From Chryseobacterium pennipullorum (GTDB taxonomy: Bacteria; Bacteroidota; Bacteroidia; Flavobacteriales; Weeksellaceae): a DNA stretch of 64,000 bases. Positions 17,951 to 26,561 of this stretch are shown one piece after another; the first letter of the stretch is position 1; each line of letters begins with the position of its first letter. The notes beneath the pieces are model-generated. The model was not told the origin of the DNA, ran no database searches, and was given only the letters and a program-made list of their open reading frames with translations. The translations under genes were made by a program, and so were the position numbers. The stretch is from the NCBI RefSeq assembly GCF_003384725.1, contig NZ_QNVV01000008.1, positions 144,446 through 208,445 of the forward strand, written 5' to 3'.

Positions 17951-20900
17951 TTAAAAAGTGAGTTGAAATCCTAATGAGTAGGTCTTCAGAGGAGGAAGGT
18001 ATCCTACCACTGTAAACTCGGGATCAATTCCAAAATAGTTGGTCAGCGTAAGAAGATTCTGTCCCTGCACATAAATCATGGCTTCCTTGATTCCCGTCTT
18101 CTGAACAGGAATACTGTAGTTGATCTGTACATTTTTAAGACGTATAAAAGAAGCATCACTGATGGCTGCCGTGGAATTCTGGAAATAAGAATGTAAAGAA
18201 TTTTTCTGTGCATTTGTTCCTGAACTGTACTGCATATAAGTTCCACTCGGATTTGACGGCGACCATGCATTTAATACTTCCAGAGGCTGATTGCTCATCA
18301 TTCCCGGAATCAGCATACTTTTATTGTAGTTCCAGTTTCTTTGTTTGACAAACTGGAAAAGAAATGATGCTGACCACCTTTTATATTTCATAGCAGCGGT
18401 CCATCCACCGAAAAACTCCGCGCCTATTTTCTCCACCACTTTATTATCATCGGGGGAACTGATCTTTCCGTCACCATTAAAATCCGTAAAACTGTAGAGC
18501 CCCGTCTGAGGGTTAACTCCTTCAAACTGATATACTTTAACCAGGGTCATGGGATATCCGATGACGTATTGGTTCGCATAGGTTGAACCTTCAAGATTCG
18601 GAAATTCTAACAACGTATTTCGGGGTATGGACAGGTTCAAAGATGATTCCAGGCGTAGCTCTCCAGCTCTCAGTATCTGTGCTGACAGATCAAATTCCCA
18701 TCCTGTATTTCTGACTTTTGCAGGAAGATTCGACTGAATCGTTGGAAATCCCGTTGTTGCCGGCAGCGGAATACCTACCAATTGATTGGATGAGGTATTG
18801 CTGTAGTAAGCGGTTGACAGATTAATTCTGTTCTTCAGAAACCCCAATTCAAGGGCAATCTCTTTTTTGGTTGTCTTTTCCCAGCTAAAATCACGGTTGT
18901 ACAACCTTGAGGGAGACAATCCGGTAATGCCATTGTAGATATTGGTGGTTACCGAATAAGTATTCAGATACTGATAATCTCCGATTTTATCATTCCCTGT
19001 TGTTCCGATGCTTCCCCTAAGCTTTCCAAAACTCAGCCATGATAATTTCTTCATCCATGGCTCATCTGAAAATATCCATGCTGCACCCAAAGCACCGAAA
19101 TTTCCGAAACGATTTTCAGGACTGAACCTGCTGGATCCGTCTCTCCTACCCGTAAGATTCAGAATATACCTTTTCCTGAACTGATAATTGAACCGGGCAA
19201 AAGCAGCGGTATAATAATACTGGTTGACCACCTGATCCGATACCGTCTTTGTCTTGGCAGCTCCCAGGTTCTGAATCAGTGCATTGCTTTCGAAGCCCAC
19301 TCCCTGTATGGAGCCCTGCTTTGTTTCGGTCTGCTGTAAAGTTGTTCCCACCAGAATATCAAAATGATGATCCTTCCATTTAAAATCTGCATTGATCTGC
19401 GGTTCCAACAGATAAGAAAACACGGTCTGACGATTAAGAGATGAAATGGAATTTGCGCTGGTCAATCCGGATGCGGGATTATACATAGTATGAGGTTTCA
19501 AACTTCTTTCTTCAAAATCCTGATAGGTTACCCCTCCATTTAATTTCAGAGACAGGAACGGAAACAGGCGGTAAGAAATATTTGTCCCGTTGTTGATGAA
19601 TGTTGTTGAATTCAGATATTGACTGTTAAAGGTTGCGACCGGATTGGTAAACGTATTGTTCTCCCAATTCAGATTTCCATTAGTATCATATAAAGCCGGG
19701 GCATTGGGACTTAGCTGAATACTTTTTTTGGTCATGTCATCATTCTGAACATTATTCTTCTGAAACGAAAACGTATTGTTCATATTAGCCTCCAGTTTTT
19801 TATCAGGTGACCTGAAAGTAAAATTACCCGTCAGATTATTCGTTTTATATTTAAAATCCGCTGGAAAAACCGTGCCCTGCTCCTGATGTCCGTAACTGAT
19901 GAGATAGGATGAATTCTCTGCTCCACCACTTAGAGACAACTGTACCACGGAAGCATCGGAAGTGTTTCCGATCAGTGTTTTCTGCCAGTCCGTATATCGA
20001 TTCTGATCCCATGCTTTGAGATCATACGCCGAAGCAGGAATCGTTGTCACTCCATCATTGACATAACCTTCACGTCTCATATTGAGATACTGCTCGGTGT
20101 TCATCATCTCCATATGGTTGGCTACTCTGCTTAGAGAATAGGCAGTGTTCAATTTCAGTTCCGTTCTTCCTTTCCTCCCCTTTTTGGTTGTCACAATTAC
20201 AACCCCATTGGCTCCGCGCGAGCCGTAGATAGCCGTTGCATCGGCATCTTTTAATATTTCAAAACTTTCGATATCATTAGGATTAATCGCATTCAGCGGA
20301 TTAATTGAGGCAGATGGCAGAATCGTTACAGCATATAAAGAGGGCGTTTCCGCACTTAAAGGCACCCCATCTATTATATAAAGCGGCTCGTTTCCTTCCT
20401 TTCTCAGGCTGTTCTTACCCCGAATCTGAATATCAAATCCACCTCCGGGAACTCCTGAGTTCTGTGTAATGCTAACCCCTACCATGCGTCCCTGTGCCGC
20501 AGAAAGCACATTGGTGACAGGCTGGTTCTCAATATCTTTAGCCGATACCTTGACAATACTTCCCGTTCTCTCTTTATCTTTTACTTTATAATATCCTGCA
20601 TTGATGATCACTTCCTCAATTCCTTTGATCTTAGTATCCTGATCAGCATTACGATCAATACTATTATTAGCACTGGAGTCAGAATCAGAATCAGAATCAG
20701 AATCACCATGCTTACCATGACGATCACCATCCACATTATCACGCAACAGGTCTACATCAATGACCATTTGTCCTAATCCTGCTGTACCAGTATTACTAGC
20801 CTTCTCATCCAAAATAACAGGAATCGCTCTCTCTTTGTATTGCGGATGCTTAAACAAAAGAACAGGCTTTTGTTTATTGTAACGGGCATCACTCATCTTC

Positions 20901-21103
20901 AAAGTGAGCATAAAAACACCTTGGGAATTGGTTAGGGTGGTTTGATTGGAATTCTTCTCTGAAACAGTCACCCCGGAAAGAGGTTTATTTCCTGCAGTGA
21001 CCGTACCTGAGATAACTTGAGTCTGAGCACTGACATGCGTGCACACTACTGTTAACATTAGGGTAAGAACAATGCCTCCTATGTTGATATAGGATTTTTT
21101 CAT
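17951..21103 (-). CDS. SusC/RagA-family TonB-linked outer-membrane transporter
   Basis: A 1050-residue protein with a signal peptide, an N-terminal carboxypeptidase-D-regulatory-like domain (VISGTVTAGNKPLSGVTVSE), and a plug with GRMVGVSITQNSGVPGGG, IRGKNSL and EPLYIIDGVPL. A 22-strand barrel ends in YSLGFQLTF. It imports ligands with SusD and TonB energy. Between the first domain and the plug lies an acidic SDSDSDSDSS linker encoded by hexanucleotide repeats, which is unusual for SusC proteins. First gene of a susC-susD-S9 peptidase operon. Confidence 0.93.
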   Translation of the reverse strand: MKKSYINIGGIVLTLMLTVVCTHVSAQTQVISGTVTAGNKPLSGVTVSEKNSNQTTLTNSQGVFMLTLKMSDARYNKQKPVLLFKHPQYKERAIPVILDEKASNTGTAGLGQMVIDVDLLRDNVDGDRHGKHGDSDSDSDSDSSANNSIDRNADQDTKIKGIEEVIINAGYYKVKDKERTGSIVKVSAKDIENQPVTNVLSAAQGRMVGVSITQNSGVPGGGFDIQIRGKNSLRKEGNEPLYIIDGVPLSAETPSLYAVTILPSASINPLNAINPNDIESFEILKDADATAIYGSRGANGVVIVTTKKGRKGRTELKLNTAYSLSRVANHMEMMNTEQYLNMRREGYVNDGVTTIPASAYDLKAWDQNRYTDWQKTLIGNTSDASVVQLSLSGGAENSSYLISYGHQEQGTVFPADFKYKTNNLTGNFTFRSPDKKLEANMNNTFSFQKNNVQNDDMTKKSIQLSPNAPALYDTNGNLNWENNTFTNPVATFNSQYLNSTTFINNGTNISYRLFPFLSLKLNGGVTYQDFEERSLKPHTMYNPASGLTSANSISSLNRQTVFSYLLEPQINADFKWKDHHFDILVGTTLQQTETKQGSIQGVGFESNALIQNLGAAKTKTVSDQVVNQYYYTAAFARFNYQFRKRYILNLTGRRDGSSRFSPENRFGNFGALGAAWIFSDEPWMKKLSWLSFGKLRGSIGTTGNDKIGDYQYLNTYSVTTNIYNGITGLSPSRLYNRDFSWEKTTKKEIALELGFLKNRINLSTAYYSNTSSNQLVGIPLPATTGFPTIQSNLPAKVRNTGWEFDLSAQILRAGELRLESSLNLSIPRNTLLEFPNLEGSTYANQYVIGYPMTLVKVYQFEGVNPQTGLYSFTDFNGDGKISSPDDNKVVEKIGAEFFGGWTAAMKYKRWSASFLFQFVKQRNWNYNKSMLIPGMMSNQPLEVLNAWSPSNPSGTYMQYSSGTNAQKNSLHSYFQNSTAAISDASFIRLKNVQINYSIPVQKTGIKEAMIYVQGQNLLTLTNYFGIDPEFTVVGYLPPLKTYSLGFQLTF
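20681..20704. repeat. Hexanucleotide repeat (AGAATC)x4 inside the susC-like gene
   Basis: Four exact AGAATC units in tandem encode the Ser-Asp linker of the SusC protein on the minus strand. Changes by whole units would keep the frame and alter only the linker length. Confidence 0.7.
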
Positions 21104-21141
21104 AGCTTTGTAAAGGTTTTTAATTAACTTTAAATTCTCAC

Positions 21142-21187
21142 GCTCTTTCCCGATGTCGTCAAACTGTAAGGGAAAGGGCTTTTTTTA
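21142..21187 (+). terminator. Plus-strand intrinsic terminator in the susC leader
   Basis: GCTCTTTCCC (21142-21151) pairs with GGGAAAGGGC (21170-21179) and is followed by T7. The single non-Watson-Crick pair is a G-U wobble only on the plus strand, and the T-run is on the plus-strand side. It therefore terminates a transcript running antisense to the start of susC; no plus-strand gene precedes it. Confidence 0.5.
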
Positions 21188-21299
21188 TATTTTCATTTAT
21201 ATTTCGTTTATCAGTATTTCTTTCCAGTCATTATATATGATAGGGTTCCTATAAAACAATAGCGTAAATTTTCGTCGTTTAAGATTCTATTTAATCAGG

Positions 21300-21692
21300 A
21301 TAAATTAAAACTTTCCAGGTGCCCATGGTATAAACAAAGGGTGTGTGGTCCAAAAGAGCTCAGTGACCTCAGACACCGGAAAGCATATGAATGAAAATTT
21401 GTCCCATGTAAGCTTAAAAAGCCACAATAGGCTGTACCCTCCTATTGTATCGTGCACTCTGATACTTATGTTGTAAGCGGGCTTAGATTTTAATGTAGAG
21501 ATAAAGCGAACAGCATGAAATAAAATGGCATGGGAACTCTACATTATCCGATTCGAGGTACTGGTATACCTTATCCCAAGATAAGAGAGACCCACGCCTA
21601 GGTCGTGAGCCGCATACTTATCGTCTTAGGGATTAAAAATTACCAGTTTTCGAACCAAGACTCTAAGCAATAGCTTCTAATATTTCGTTGAA
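21300..21692 (-). ncRNA. Candidate structured RNA gene of about 390 nt
   Basis: This stretch has no plausible reading frame but many perfect stems. They are TAATGTAGAG/CTCTACATTA (21491-21500 with 21537-21546), ACAATAGG/CCTATTGT (21424-21431 with 21441-21448), GTATC/GATAC (21447/21461), AAGCC/GGCTT closing a multi-branch loop (21419-21423 with 21480-21484), CTTATC/GATAAG (21570/21580), CACG/CGTG (21593/21604), CTTAG/CTAAG (21625/21663), and a long-range CTTTCC-GGTG/CACC-GGAAAG (21311-21321 with 21374-21383). On the minus strand the last stem is followed by TTTTAATTT, terminator-like. A minus-strand promoter lies just upstream. It fits none of tmRNA, RNase P, SRP or 6S by their conserved motifs. 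Identity unknown; it might also act as a long leader of the SusC operon. Confidence 0.5.
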
Positions 21693-21698
21693 GTATCG

Positions 21699-21729
21699 CA
21701 AAGTTACATTTATAATGTAACTAAAGCAA
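21699..21729 (-). promoter_or_regulatory. Promoter of the candidate structured RNA
   Basis: The minus strand has a -33 TTG (21729-21727), a 20-base spacer and a -7 box TAACTTTG (21706-21699), matching TAnnTTTG. Transcription would begin near 21692 and run into the hairpin-rich region. Confidence 0.5.
21702..21722. promoter_or_regulatory. 9-3-9 inverted repeat overlapping the RNA promoter
   Basis: AGTTACATT (21702-21710) and AATGTAACT (21714-21722) form a perfect inverted repeat around TAT. It overlaps the -7 box of the minus-strand promoter, so a bound protein would block it. The HTH gene starting at 21764 is the obvious candidate. Confidence 0.5.
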
Positions 21730-21741
21730 ATATAGTAAAAT

Positions 21742-21759
21742 AACGACATATACGTCGTT
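21742..21759. promoter_or_regulatory. 6-6-6 inverted repeat just before the HTH gene
   Basis: AACGAC (21742-21747) and GTCGTT (21754-21759) flank ATATAC and end 4 bases before the HTH start codon, where a ribosome-binding site would lie. It may be an autoregulatory operator. Confidence 0.4.
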
Positions 21760-21763
21760 GAAT

Positions 21764-22129
21764 ATGCAATTTTTTATAAATTATTTTACAGCAGTGCAAT
21801 ATCAGAAAAAAGTTTTTAGGTATAAAGTTGCTGTAGGCATTATAAACAAAAGATTGAGGGAAGCAATTTCCATCAATAGTAAACCTATGACTCAAATATA
21901 TTTAAATAATGATATTAAAGAAAAATACAATATTGACTGGAACTGTGCTAGAGAAGAGTCATTACCTAATACGACTCTTCAAAATATTTTTTTAATCTGT
22001 GATTACTTTAATATAGATGTTAGCAAATATTTTGAGATCGTAAAAAATGTGTCAGATGAAGAAGTTGATATTGCTATAAATTCAAAGAAAAAACTAACAA
22101 GACTTTACTCAATATATTTAAAATACTAA
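21764..22129 (+). CDS. Small XRE-like DNA-binding regulator
   Basis: A 121-residue protein from ATG at 21764 (a TTG two codons earlier overlaps the inverted repeat and is less likely). The middle contains a weak helix-turn-helix-like region (IKEKYNIDWNCAREESLPNTT, with LPNTTLQNIFLICDYFNIDVSKYF resembling the last helices of a Cro/CI domain). No effector domain is seen. It is divergent from the candidate structured RNA and ends at a hairpin terminator. Confidence 0.5.
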   Translation: MQFFINYFTAVQYQKKVFRYKVAVGIINKRLREAISINSKPMTQIYLNNDIKEKYNIDWNCAREESLPNTTLQNIFLICDYFNIDVSKYFEIVKNVSDEEVDIAINSKKKLTRLYSIYLKY

Positions 22130-22155
22130 ATCCTGACAATCTCGGGATTTTTTTA
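22128..22155 (+). terminator. Terminator of the small regulator gene
   Basis: AAATCC at 22128-22133 pairs with GGGATTT at 22144-22150 around TGACAATCTC, and a run of seven T follows. It overlaps the stop region of the regulator gene. Confidence 0.65.
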
Positions 22156-22173
22156 TTTCCCAATTGCATTGAA

Positions 22174-22324
22174 TTAGCTTTCAGAGCATTGTTGGAGAAC
22201 TTCTTCTGTTCCTTTAAATTCATTTTTGGCTTTGCTGTAGTCTTTGTTTGCTTGATAAAGAGCAATTGATAAAACAATAATTGCAATATTTGAAAAAATT
22301 ACCGTAGATTTTTATTGCTTTCAT
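22174..22324 (-). pseudogene. Small single-span membrane protein with a one-base frameshift in an A-run
   Basis: From ATG at 22324 the minus strand reads MKAIK and then slips out of frame at a run of five A. If one A is removed, the frame continues to 22174 and gives a 49-residue protein: a hydrophobic span (VIFSNIAIIVLSIALY) then a charged tail (KAKNEFKGTEEVLQQ). The exact fit, with the stop at the natural end, suggests a real gene disrupted by one base, a phase-variable tract, or a sequencing error. Function unknown. Confidence 0.5.
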
Positions 22325-22495
22325 ATTTGTGGTTTTTGTAAAGATAAGCAATGCATAAGATTAATAATTGGAAAAATGATTTTATTGAGCCTAGAATCAA
22401 AATGTTGTGATTAACTACACTTCATATCTTCAATTCTATGCTTATATTTGACTACTTTTATAACTTAAAAATATAATAAATTTACATTTATATAA

Positions 22496-24043
22496 ATGAC
22501 TAGCACAATTCAAAAACAAGAATTACTCAATAAAATATGGAAAATCGCCAACGAAGTAAGGGGCGCAGTAGACGGATGGGATTTTAAACAATTTGTTCTG
22601 GGCACACTTTTCTATCGATATATAAGTGAAAATTTCAGCAGTTACATTGAGGCAGGTGATGAGAGTATTGATTATGCAGCTTTACCCGACAGCGTAATTA
22701 CGCCAGAAATTAAAGACGATGCCATTAAAACAAAAGGCTATTTTATTTATCCAAGTCAACTTTTTGAGAATGTAGCTAAAAATGCCAATACAAATCCAAA
22801 TTTAAATACGGAATTAAAGGATATCTTTAATTCAATCGAAAGTTCCGCAAATGGCTACCCTTCAGAACAAGACATTAAGGGTCTGTTCGCTGATTTTGAT
22901 ACAACCAGCTCACGTTTAGGAAATACTGTTGCCAATAAAAATAGCCGTCTAGCAGCTGTTTTAAAAGGCGTTGAAGAACTTAATTTCGGAAACTTTGAAG
23001 ACAACCAAATAGACCTTTTTGGAGATGCATATGAAATTCTAATTTCTAATTATGCTGCTAATGCAGGAAAATCGGGAGGGGAATTCTTTACACCTCAAAC
23101 CGTTTCCAAACTTATTGCGCAGCTAGCCATGCACAAACAGACTTCAGTAAACAAAATTTATGATCCGGCGGCAGGCTCTGGTTCTTTATTATTGCAGGCA
23201 AAAAAACACTTTGATAGTCATATTATAGAAGAAGGTTTCTTTGGACAAGAAATAAATCACACCACCTATAACTTGGCACGTATGAACATGTTTTTGCATA
23301 ATATCAATTACGACAAGTTTAATATTGCACTCGGAAATACTCTTTTAGAACCTCACTTTGGTGATGACAAGCCATTTGATGCAATTGTCTCCAATCCTCC
23401 GTATTCGGTAAACTGGATTGGTTCCGATGATCCAACTTTAATTAACGATGACCGGTTTGCTCCGGCAGGCGTGTTAGCACCTAAGTCAAAGGCTGATTTT
23501 GCATTTGTACTGCATGCTTTAAGTTATCTTTCCAGTAAAGGTAGAGCCGCTATTGTTTGCTTTCCTGGTATTTTTTACCGTGGCGGTGCCGAACAGAAAA
23601 TCAGAAAATATCTCGTAGATAATAATTTTGTAGAAACCGTAATTGCATTAGCACCGAATTTATTCTATGGCACTTCTATAGCCGTAAATATTTTGGTTCT
23701 TGCCAAAAATAAAACAGAAAATAAAACCCAATTTATCGATGCTACTGGTGAGGACTTTTTTAAAAAGGTTAGCAACAACAATGTATTGAATGACATTCAC
23801 ATTGATAAAATCATGGAACTCTTCGACACAAAAGATAATAATCCACATATAGCTGTAAATATTGACAATACTAAAATTGCCGAAAACGATTACAATCTTT
23901 CAGTAAGCAGCTATGTAGAAGCTAAAGACAACCGCCAAAAAATTAACATCTTTGAACTCAACGCAGAAGTTCGTAAAACTGTCGAAAAATTAGGTAAACT
24001 TCGTACTGATATTGATAATATTATTAAAGAGATTGAAGCATGA
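22496..24043 (+). CDS. hsdM: Type I restriction-modification DNA methyltransferase subunit
   Basis: A 515-residue N6-adenine methyltransferase. It has an N-terminal helical domain ([19 protein letters not shown]), the AdoMet motif [15 protein letters not shown] near residue 221 and the catalytic motif SNPPYS near residue 300, both intact. It methylates the recognition site with HsdS and forms the restriction complex with HsdR. The last 4 bases overlap the hsdS start (ATGA), so the subunits are translationally coupled. Length and order are those of type IC-like systems. Confidence 0.95.
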   Translation: MTSTIQKQELLNKIWKIANEVRGAVDGWDFKQFVLGTLFYRYISENFSSYIEAGDESIDYAALPDSVITPEIKDDAIKTKGYFIYPSQLFENVAKNANTNPNLNTELKDIFNSIESSANGYPSEQDIKGLFADFDTTSSRLGNTVANKNSRLAAVLKGVEELNFGNFEDNQIDLFGDAYEILISNYAANAGKSGGEFFTPQTVSKLIAQLAMHKQTSVNKIYDPAAGSGSLLLQAKKHFDSHIIEEGFFGQEINHTTYNLARMNMFLHNINYDKFNIALGNTLLEPHFGDDKPFDAIVSNPPYSVNWIGSDDPTLINDDRFAPAGVLAPKSKADFAFVLHALSYLSSKGRAAIVCFPGIFYRGGAEQKIRKYLVDNNFVETVIALAPNLFYGTSIAVNILVLAKNKTENKTQFIDATGEDFFKKVSNNNVLNDIHIDKIMELFDTKDNNPHIAVNIDNTKIAENDYNLSVSSYVEAKDNRQKINIFELNAEVRKTVEKLGKLRTDIDNIIKEIEA

Positions 24044-25230
24044 GTTTTTTAGAAAAATTATTAGAAGGAGCGAGGGTTGAATGGAAAACTTTGGGAGATA
24101 TTTCTGAAATATACGGAGGATTAACAGGAAAAAACAAAGCTGACTTTGAAGGTGGCAATGCAAAATATGTATCATATAAAAATATATTTAATAATATCGA
24201 AGTAAACTTTAAGCAACTAGAAAATGTAAAAGTATCTTCAAATGAAAAACAGCATAAAGTAAAATACGGTGATATCCTTTTTACTGGATCATCGGAAATT
24301 GCCGATGAAGCTGGAATGTCATCCGCTGTCACTAAAAGTTTTGATGAAAAGGTTTATTTAAATAGTTTTTCTTTTATTTTAAGATTTAATTCAGAAATTG
24401 ATATAATTCCTCAATTTTCAAAATATTTATTTAGAAGTCATTTTATGCGTAAAGCCATAGCTAAGACGGCAAGTGGTGTTACTCGCTTTAATATATCAAA
24501 AGATAGATTTAAAAAAATCCAAATACCAATCCCCCCTCTCAAAATTCAACAAAAAATAGTTGCGATTCTAGATACTTTTACAGAGCTTACAGCAGAGCTT
24601 ACAGCAGAGCTTACAGCTCGTAAACAACAGTATGCTTATTATCGAGAGAAGTTGCTGAGTTTTAAGGAAGGGGAAGTACAATGGGAAACTTTAGGAAATT
24701 TAGCAGAAAATTTAGACTCTCTTAGGAAACCCGTAACGAGCGGATTCAGAGAATCAGGCGAAATTCCCTATTATGGCGCTTCTGGAATAGTAGACTATGT
24801 TAAAGATTATATTTTTAATGGCGACTTCCTGTTAATTTCAGAAGATGGAGCAAATTTACTTGCAAGAAATACACCAATAGCATTTAGCATTAGTGGGAAA
24901 AGTTGGGTAAATAATCATGCCCATGTATTGAGATTTGACACTTATACAGAACGAAAATTTGTTGAATATTTTTTCAATAATATTGATTTAACTCCATATA
25001 TTTCTGGTGCAGCCCAGCCCAAATTAAACCAAAGAAATTTAAATAACATAAAAATTCCTAATCCTTCATTTGAAGAACAAGAACGCATCGTTTCTATCCT
25101 CGATAAATTCCATACCATTACAACATCCATAAGCGAAGGTTTGCCTAAAGAAATTAAATTGAGAAAACAGCAGTATGAATATTACAGAGAGCTATTATTA
25201 AACTTTCCTAAAGATGAAATAAGAGAATAA
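24040..25230 (+). CDS. hsdS: Type I restriction-modification specificity subunit
   Basis: A 396-residue HsdS with two target-recognition domains (about 10-170 and 215-365), each followed by a conserved helix: [20 protein letters not shown] after the first and [15 protein letters not shown] at the end. This is the standard two-TRD layout that reads a split DNA site. The central helix carries TAEL repeats like those of EcoR124. The stop is 1 base upstream of the PrrC-like gene. Confidence 0.93.
   Translation: MSFLEKLLEGARVEWKTLGDISEIYGGLTGKNKADFEGGNAKYVSYKNIFNNIEVNFKQLENVKVSSNEKQHKVKYGDILFTGSSEIADEAGMSSAVTKSFDEKVYLNSFSFILRFNSEIDIIPQFSKYLFRSHFMRKAIAKTASGVTRFNISKDRFKKIQIPIPPLKIQQKIVAILDTFTELTAELTAELTARKQQYAYYREKLLSFKEGEVQWETLGNLAENLDSLRKPVTSGFRESGEIPYYGASGIVDYVKDYIFNGDFLLISEDGANLLARNTPIAFSISGKSWVNNHAHVLRFDTYTERKFVEYFFNNIDLTPYISGAAQPKLNQRNLNNIKIPNPSFEEQERIVSILDKFHTITTSISEGLPKEIKLRKQQYEYYRELLLNFPKDEIRE
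24580..24615 (+). repeat. 12-bp tandem repeats encoding TAEL in HsdS
   Basis: ACAGCAGAGCTT occurs twice in tandem (24589-24600 and 24601-24612), preceded by a 9-base version lacking GCA (24580-24588) and followed by a partial unit. In EcoR124 variants the number of such repeats sets the length of the nonspecific spacer in the DNA target. Confidence 0.75.
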
Positions 25231-25231
25231 T

Positions 25232-26557
25232 ATGGGACAAACAATAACCGAAATAGCCCAATCTTTAAAGGATGCCAATAAAAAAGTGCAACTAATTTAT
25301 GCATTTAATGGTACTGGTAAAACTCGTTTATCAGGTGAGTTCAAAGAATTGATAGCACCCAAAAATCCAGAGACTGATGAAGAAGGTAAAGAAATCAAAG
25401 TAATGTATTATAATGCATTTACTGAAGATCTTTTCTATTGGGATAATGATTTGCATAATGATGTAGACAGGAAATTAAAAATACAACCAAATACATACAC
25501 CAACTGGATACTTGTGGAACAAGGACAAGAACCCAATATAACAACGCACTTTCAACGTTACACTAATGATAAATTAACACCTCATTTTAACGAAGATTTT
25601 ACTGAAGTTCGTTTCTCTTTTGAGAGAGGAGATGATTCACTTTCGGATTTTATTAAAATTTCTAAAGGCGAAGAAAGTTGTTTTGTTTGGAGTGTGTTTT
25701 ATAGCTTGCTGAAAGAAGCTATCGATGCATTGATTCCATTAGGAGAAGCACAAGAAGAAATAAAATCTTTATCATTATTAACCGAATCCAAAAATAGAGA
25801 AACAAAAAAGGCAGAAGATCTGGCTAAAAAAACAGGAAAGGAAGAGGATATCAAAAAAGCAGAAATATTAAGAAATGAAGCAGAAGTAGCTAATATTGAA
25901 ATGAATAGTGCACAGGAAAAACTAAAAAGCTTAAGCGGGCTATTTAATAATTTAGATTATGTATTTATTGATGATCCTGTAAGCTCTTTAGATGATAATC
26001 ATTTAATTGAATTAGCTGTGGATATAGCTTCCCTGATCAAATCCAGTAACTCTGAATTAAAATTTATCATTACAACACATAATCCGCTTTTTTATAATGT
26101 ATTATTCAATGAATTCAATAACGCAGATTCGAGTTCCGGTTATAAAGTAAAACATTGCTCAAAACATCGTTTTGAAAAATTAGCAGATGGTACTTACTTA
26201 CTGAACGAACAATCAAATGATTCACCTTTTTCCTATCATTTATTTCTTTTGTCTGAATTAGATAAAGCTATATCGCCATCAGGTAATATTCAAAAGTATC
26301 ATTTTAATTTTCTTCGTAATATTTTAGAGAAAATGTCCACTTTTTTAGGCTATAATAAATGGAGAGATCTTTTACCTGAAGAATCACGTGAAGCATATTA
26401 CAATCGTATAATTAATCTGTCAAGTCATAGTAAATTTTCAGGCGAAGAAACCTCTATGATCCTTGATAGTGATAAAAGAGTTTTAGAATATTTGGTAAAC
26501 CAAATAAAAACAAATTATCGTTTTAATTCTATTAGTAACACAATTATAGAACAATAA
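25232..26557 (+). CDS. PrrC-like anticodon nuclease (AAA/ABC ATPase-HEPN type)
   Basis: A 441-residue protein inside the hsd operon. The N-terminal ATPase has Walker A AFNGTGKT (24-31), an ABC-type signature ISKGEES (143-149), Walker [14 protein letters not shown] (243-255) and a TTHNPLFYN switch (281-289). A charged coiled insert lies at 172-232. The C-terminal part has Arg362-x3-Glu366 and His399, the R-x3-E...H arrangement of the PrrC active site (Arg320, Glu324, His356 in E. coli PrrC). PrrC is held inactive by its host EcoprrI complex and cleaves tRNA-Lys in the anticodon loop when phage disables restriction. Order hsdM-hsdS-prrC-hsdR is the same as in E. coli prr. No zinc hook, so not RloC. 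Confidence 0.75.
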   Translation: MGQTITEIAQSLKDANKKVQLIYAFNGTGKTRLSGEFKELIAPKNPETDEEGKEIKVMYYNAFTEDLFYWDNDLHNDVDRKLKIQPNTYTNWILVEQGQEPNITTHFQRYTNDKLTPHFNEDFTEVRFSFERGDDSLSDFIKISKGEESCFVWSVFYSLLKEAIDALIPLGEAQEEIKSLSLLTESKNRETKKAEDLAKKTGKEEDIKKAEILRNEAEVANIEMNSAQEKLKSLSGLFNNLDYVFIDDPVSSLDDNHLIELAVDIASLIKSSNSELKFIITTHNPLFYNVLFNEFNNADSSSGYKVKHCSKHRFEKLADGTYLLNEQSNDSPFSYHLFLLSELDKAISPSGNIQKYHFNFLRNILEKMSTFLGYNKWRDLLPEESREAYYNRIINLSSHSKFSGEETSMILDSDKRVLEYLVNQIKTNYRFNSISNTIIEQ

Positions 26558-26561
26558 CAAA

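Noticed and set aside
21640..21670. tRNA-like TTCGAA loop
   Set aside because: TTTTCGAAAA-like sequence resembles a T-loop, but no acceptor, D or anticodon arms can be folded around it.
21300..21692. Known housekeeping RNA (tmRNA, RNase P, SRP, 6S) for the hairpin-rich region
   Set aside because: The length suits tmRNA or RNase P, but the tRNA-like ends and CCA of tmRNA and the conserved GAGGAAAGTC core of RNase P are absent on both strands, and no SRP Alu/S-domain loop motif is seen.
22074..22286. 70-aa minus-strand frame
   Set aside because: It overlaps the terminator and the HTH gene; the frame one base off gives a much better small membrane protein (22174-22324).
24580..24615. CRISPR-like short repeats
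   Set aside because: The 12-bp units are adjacent without spacers and encode the in-frame TAEL helix of HsdS. No repeat-spacer array was found anywhere in the window.
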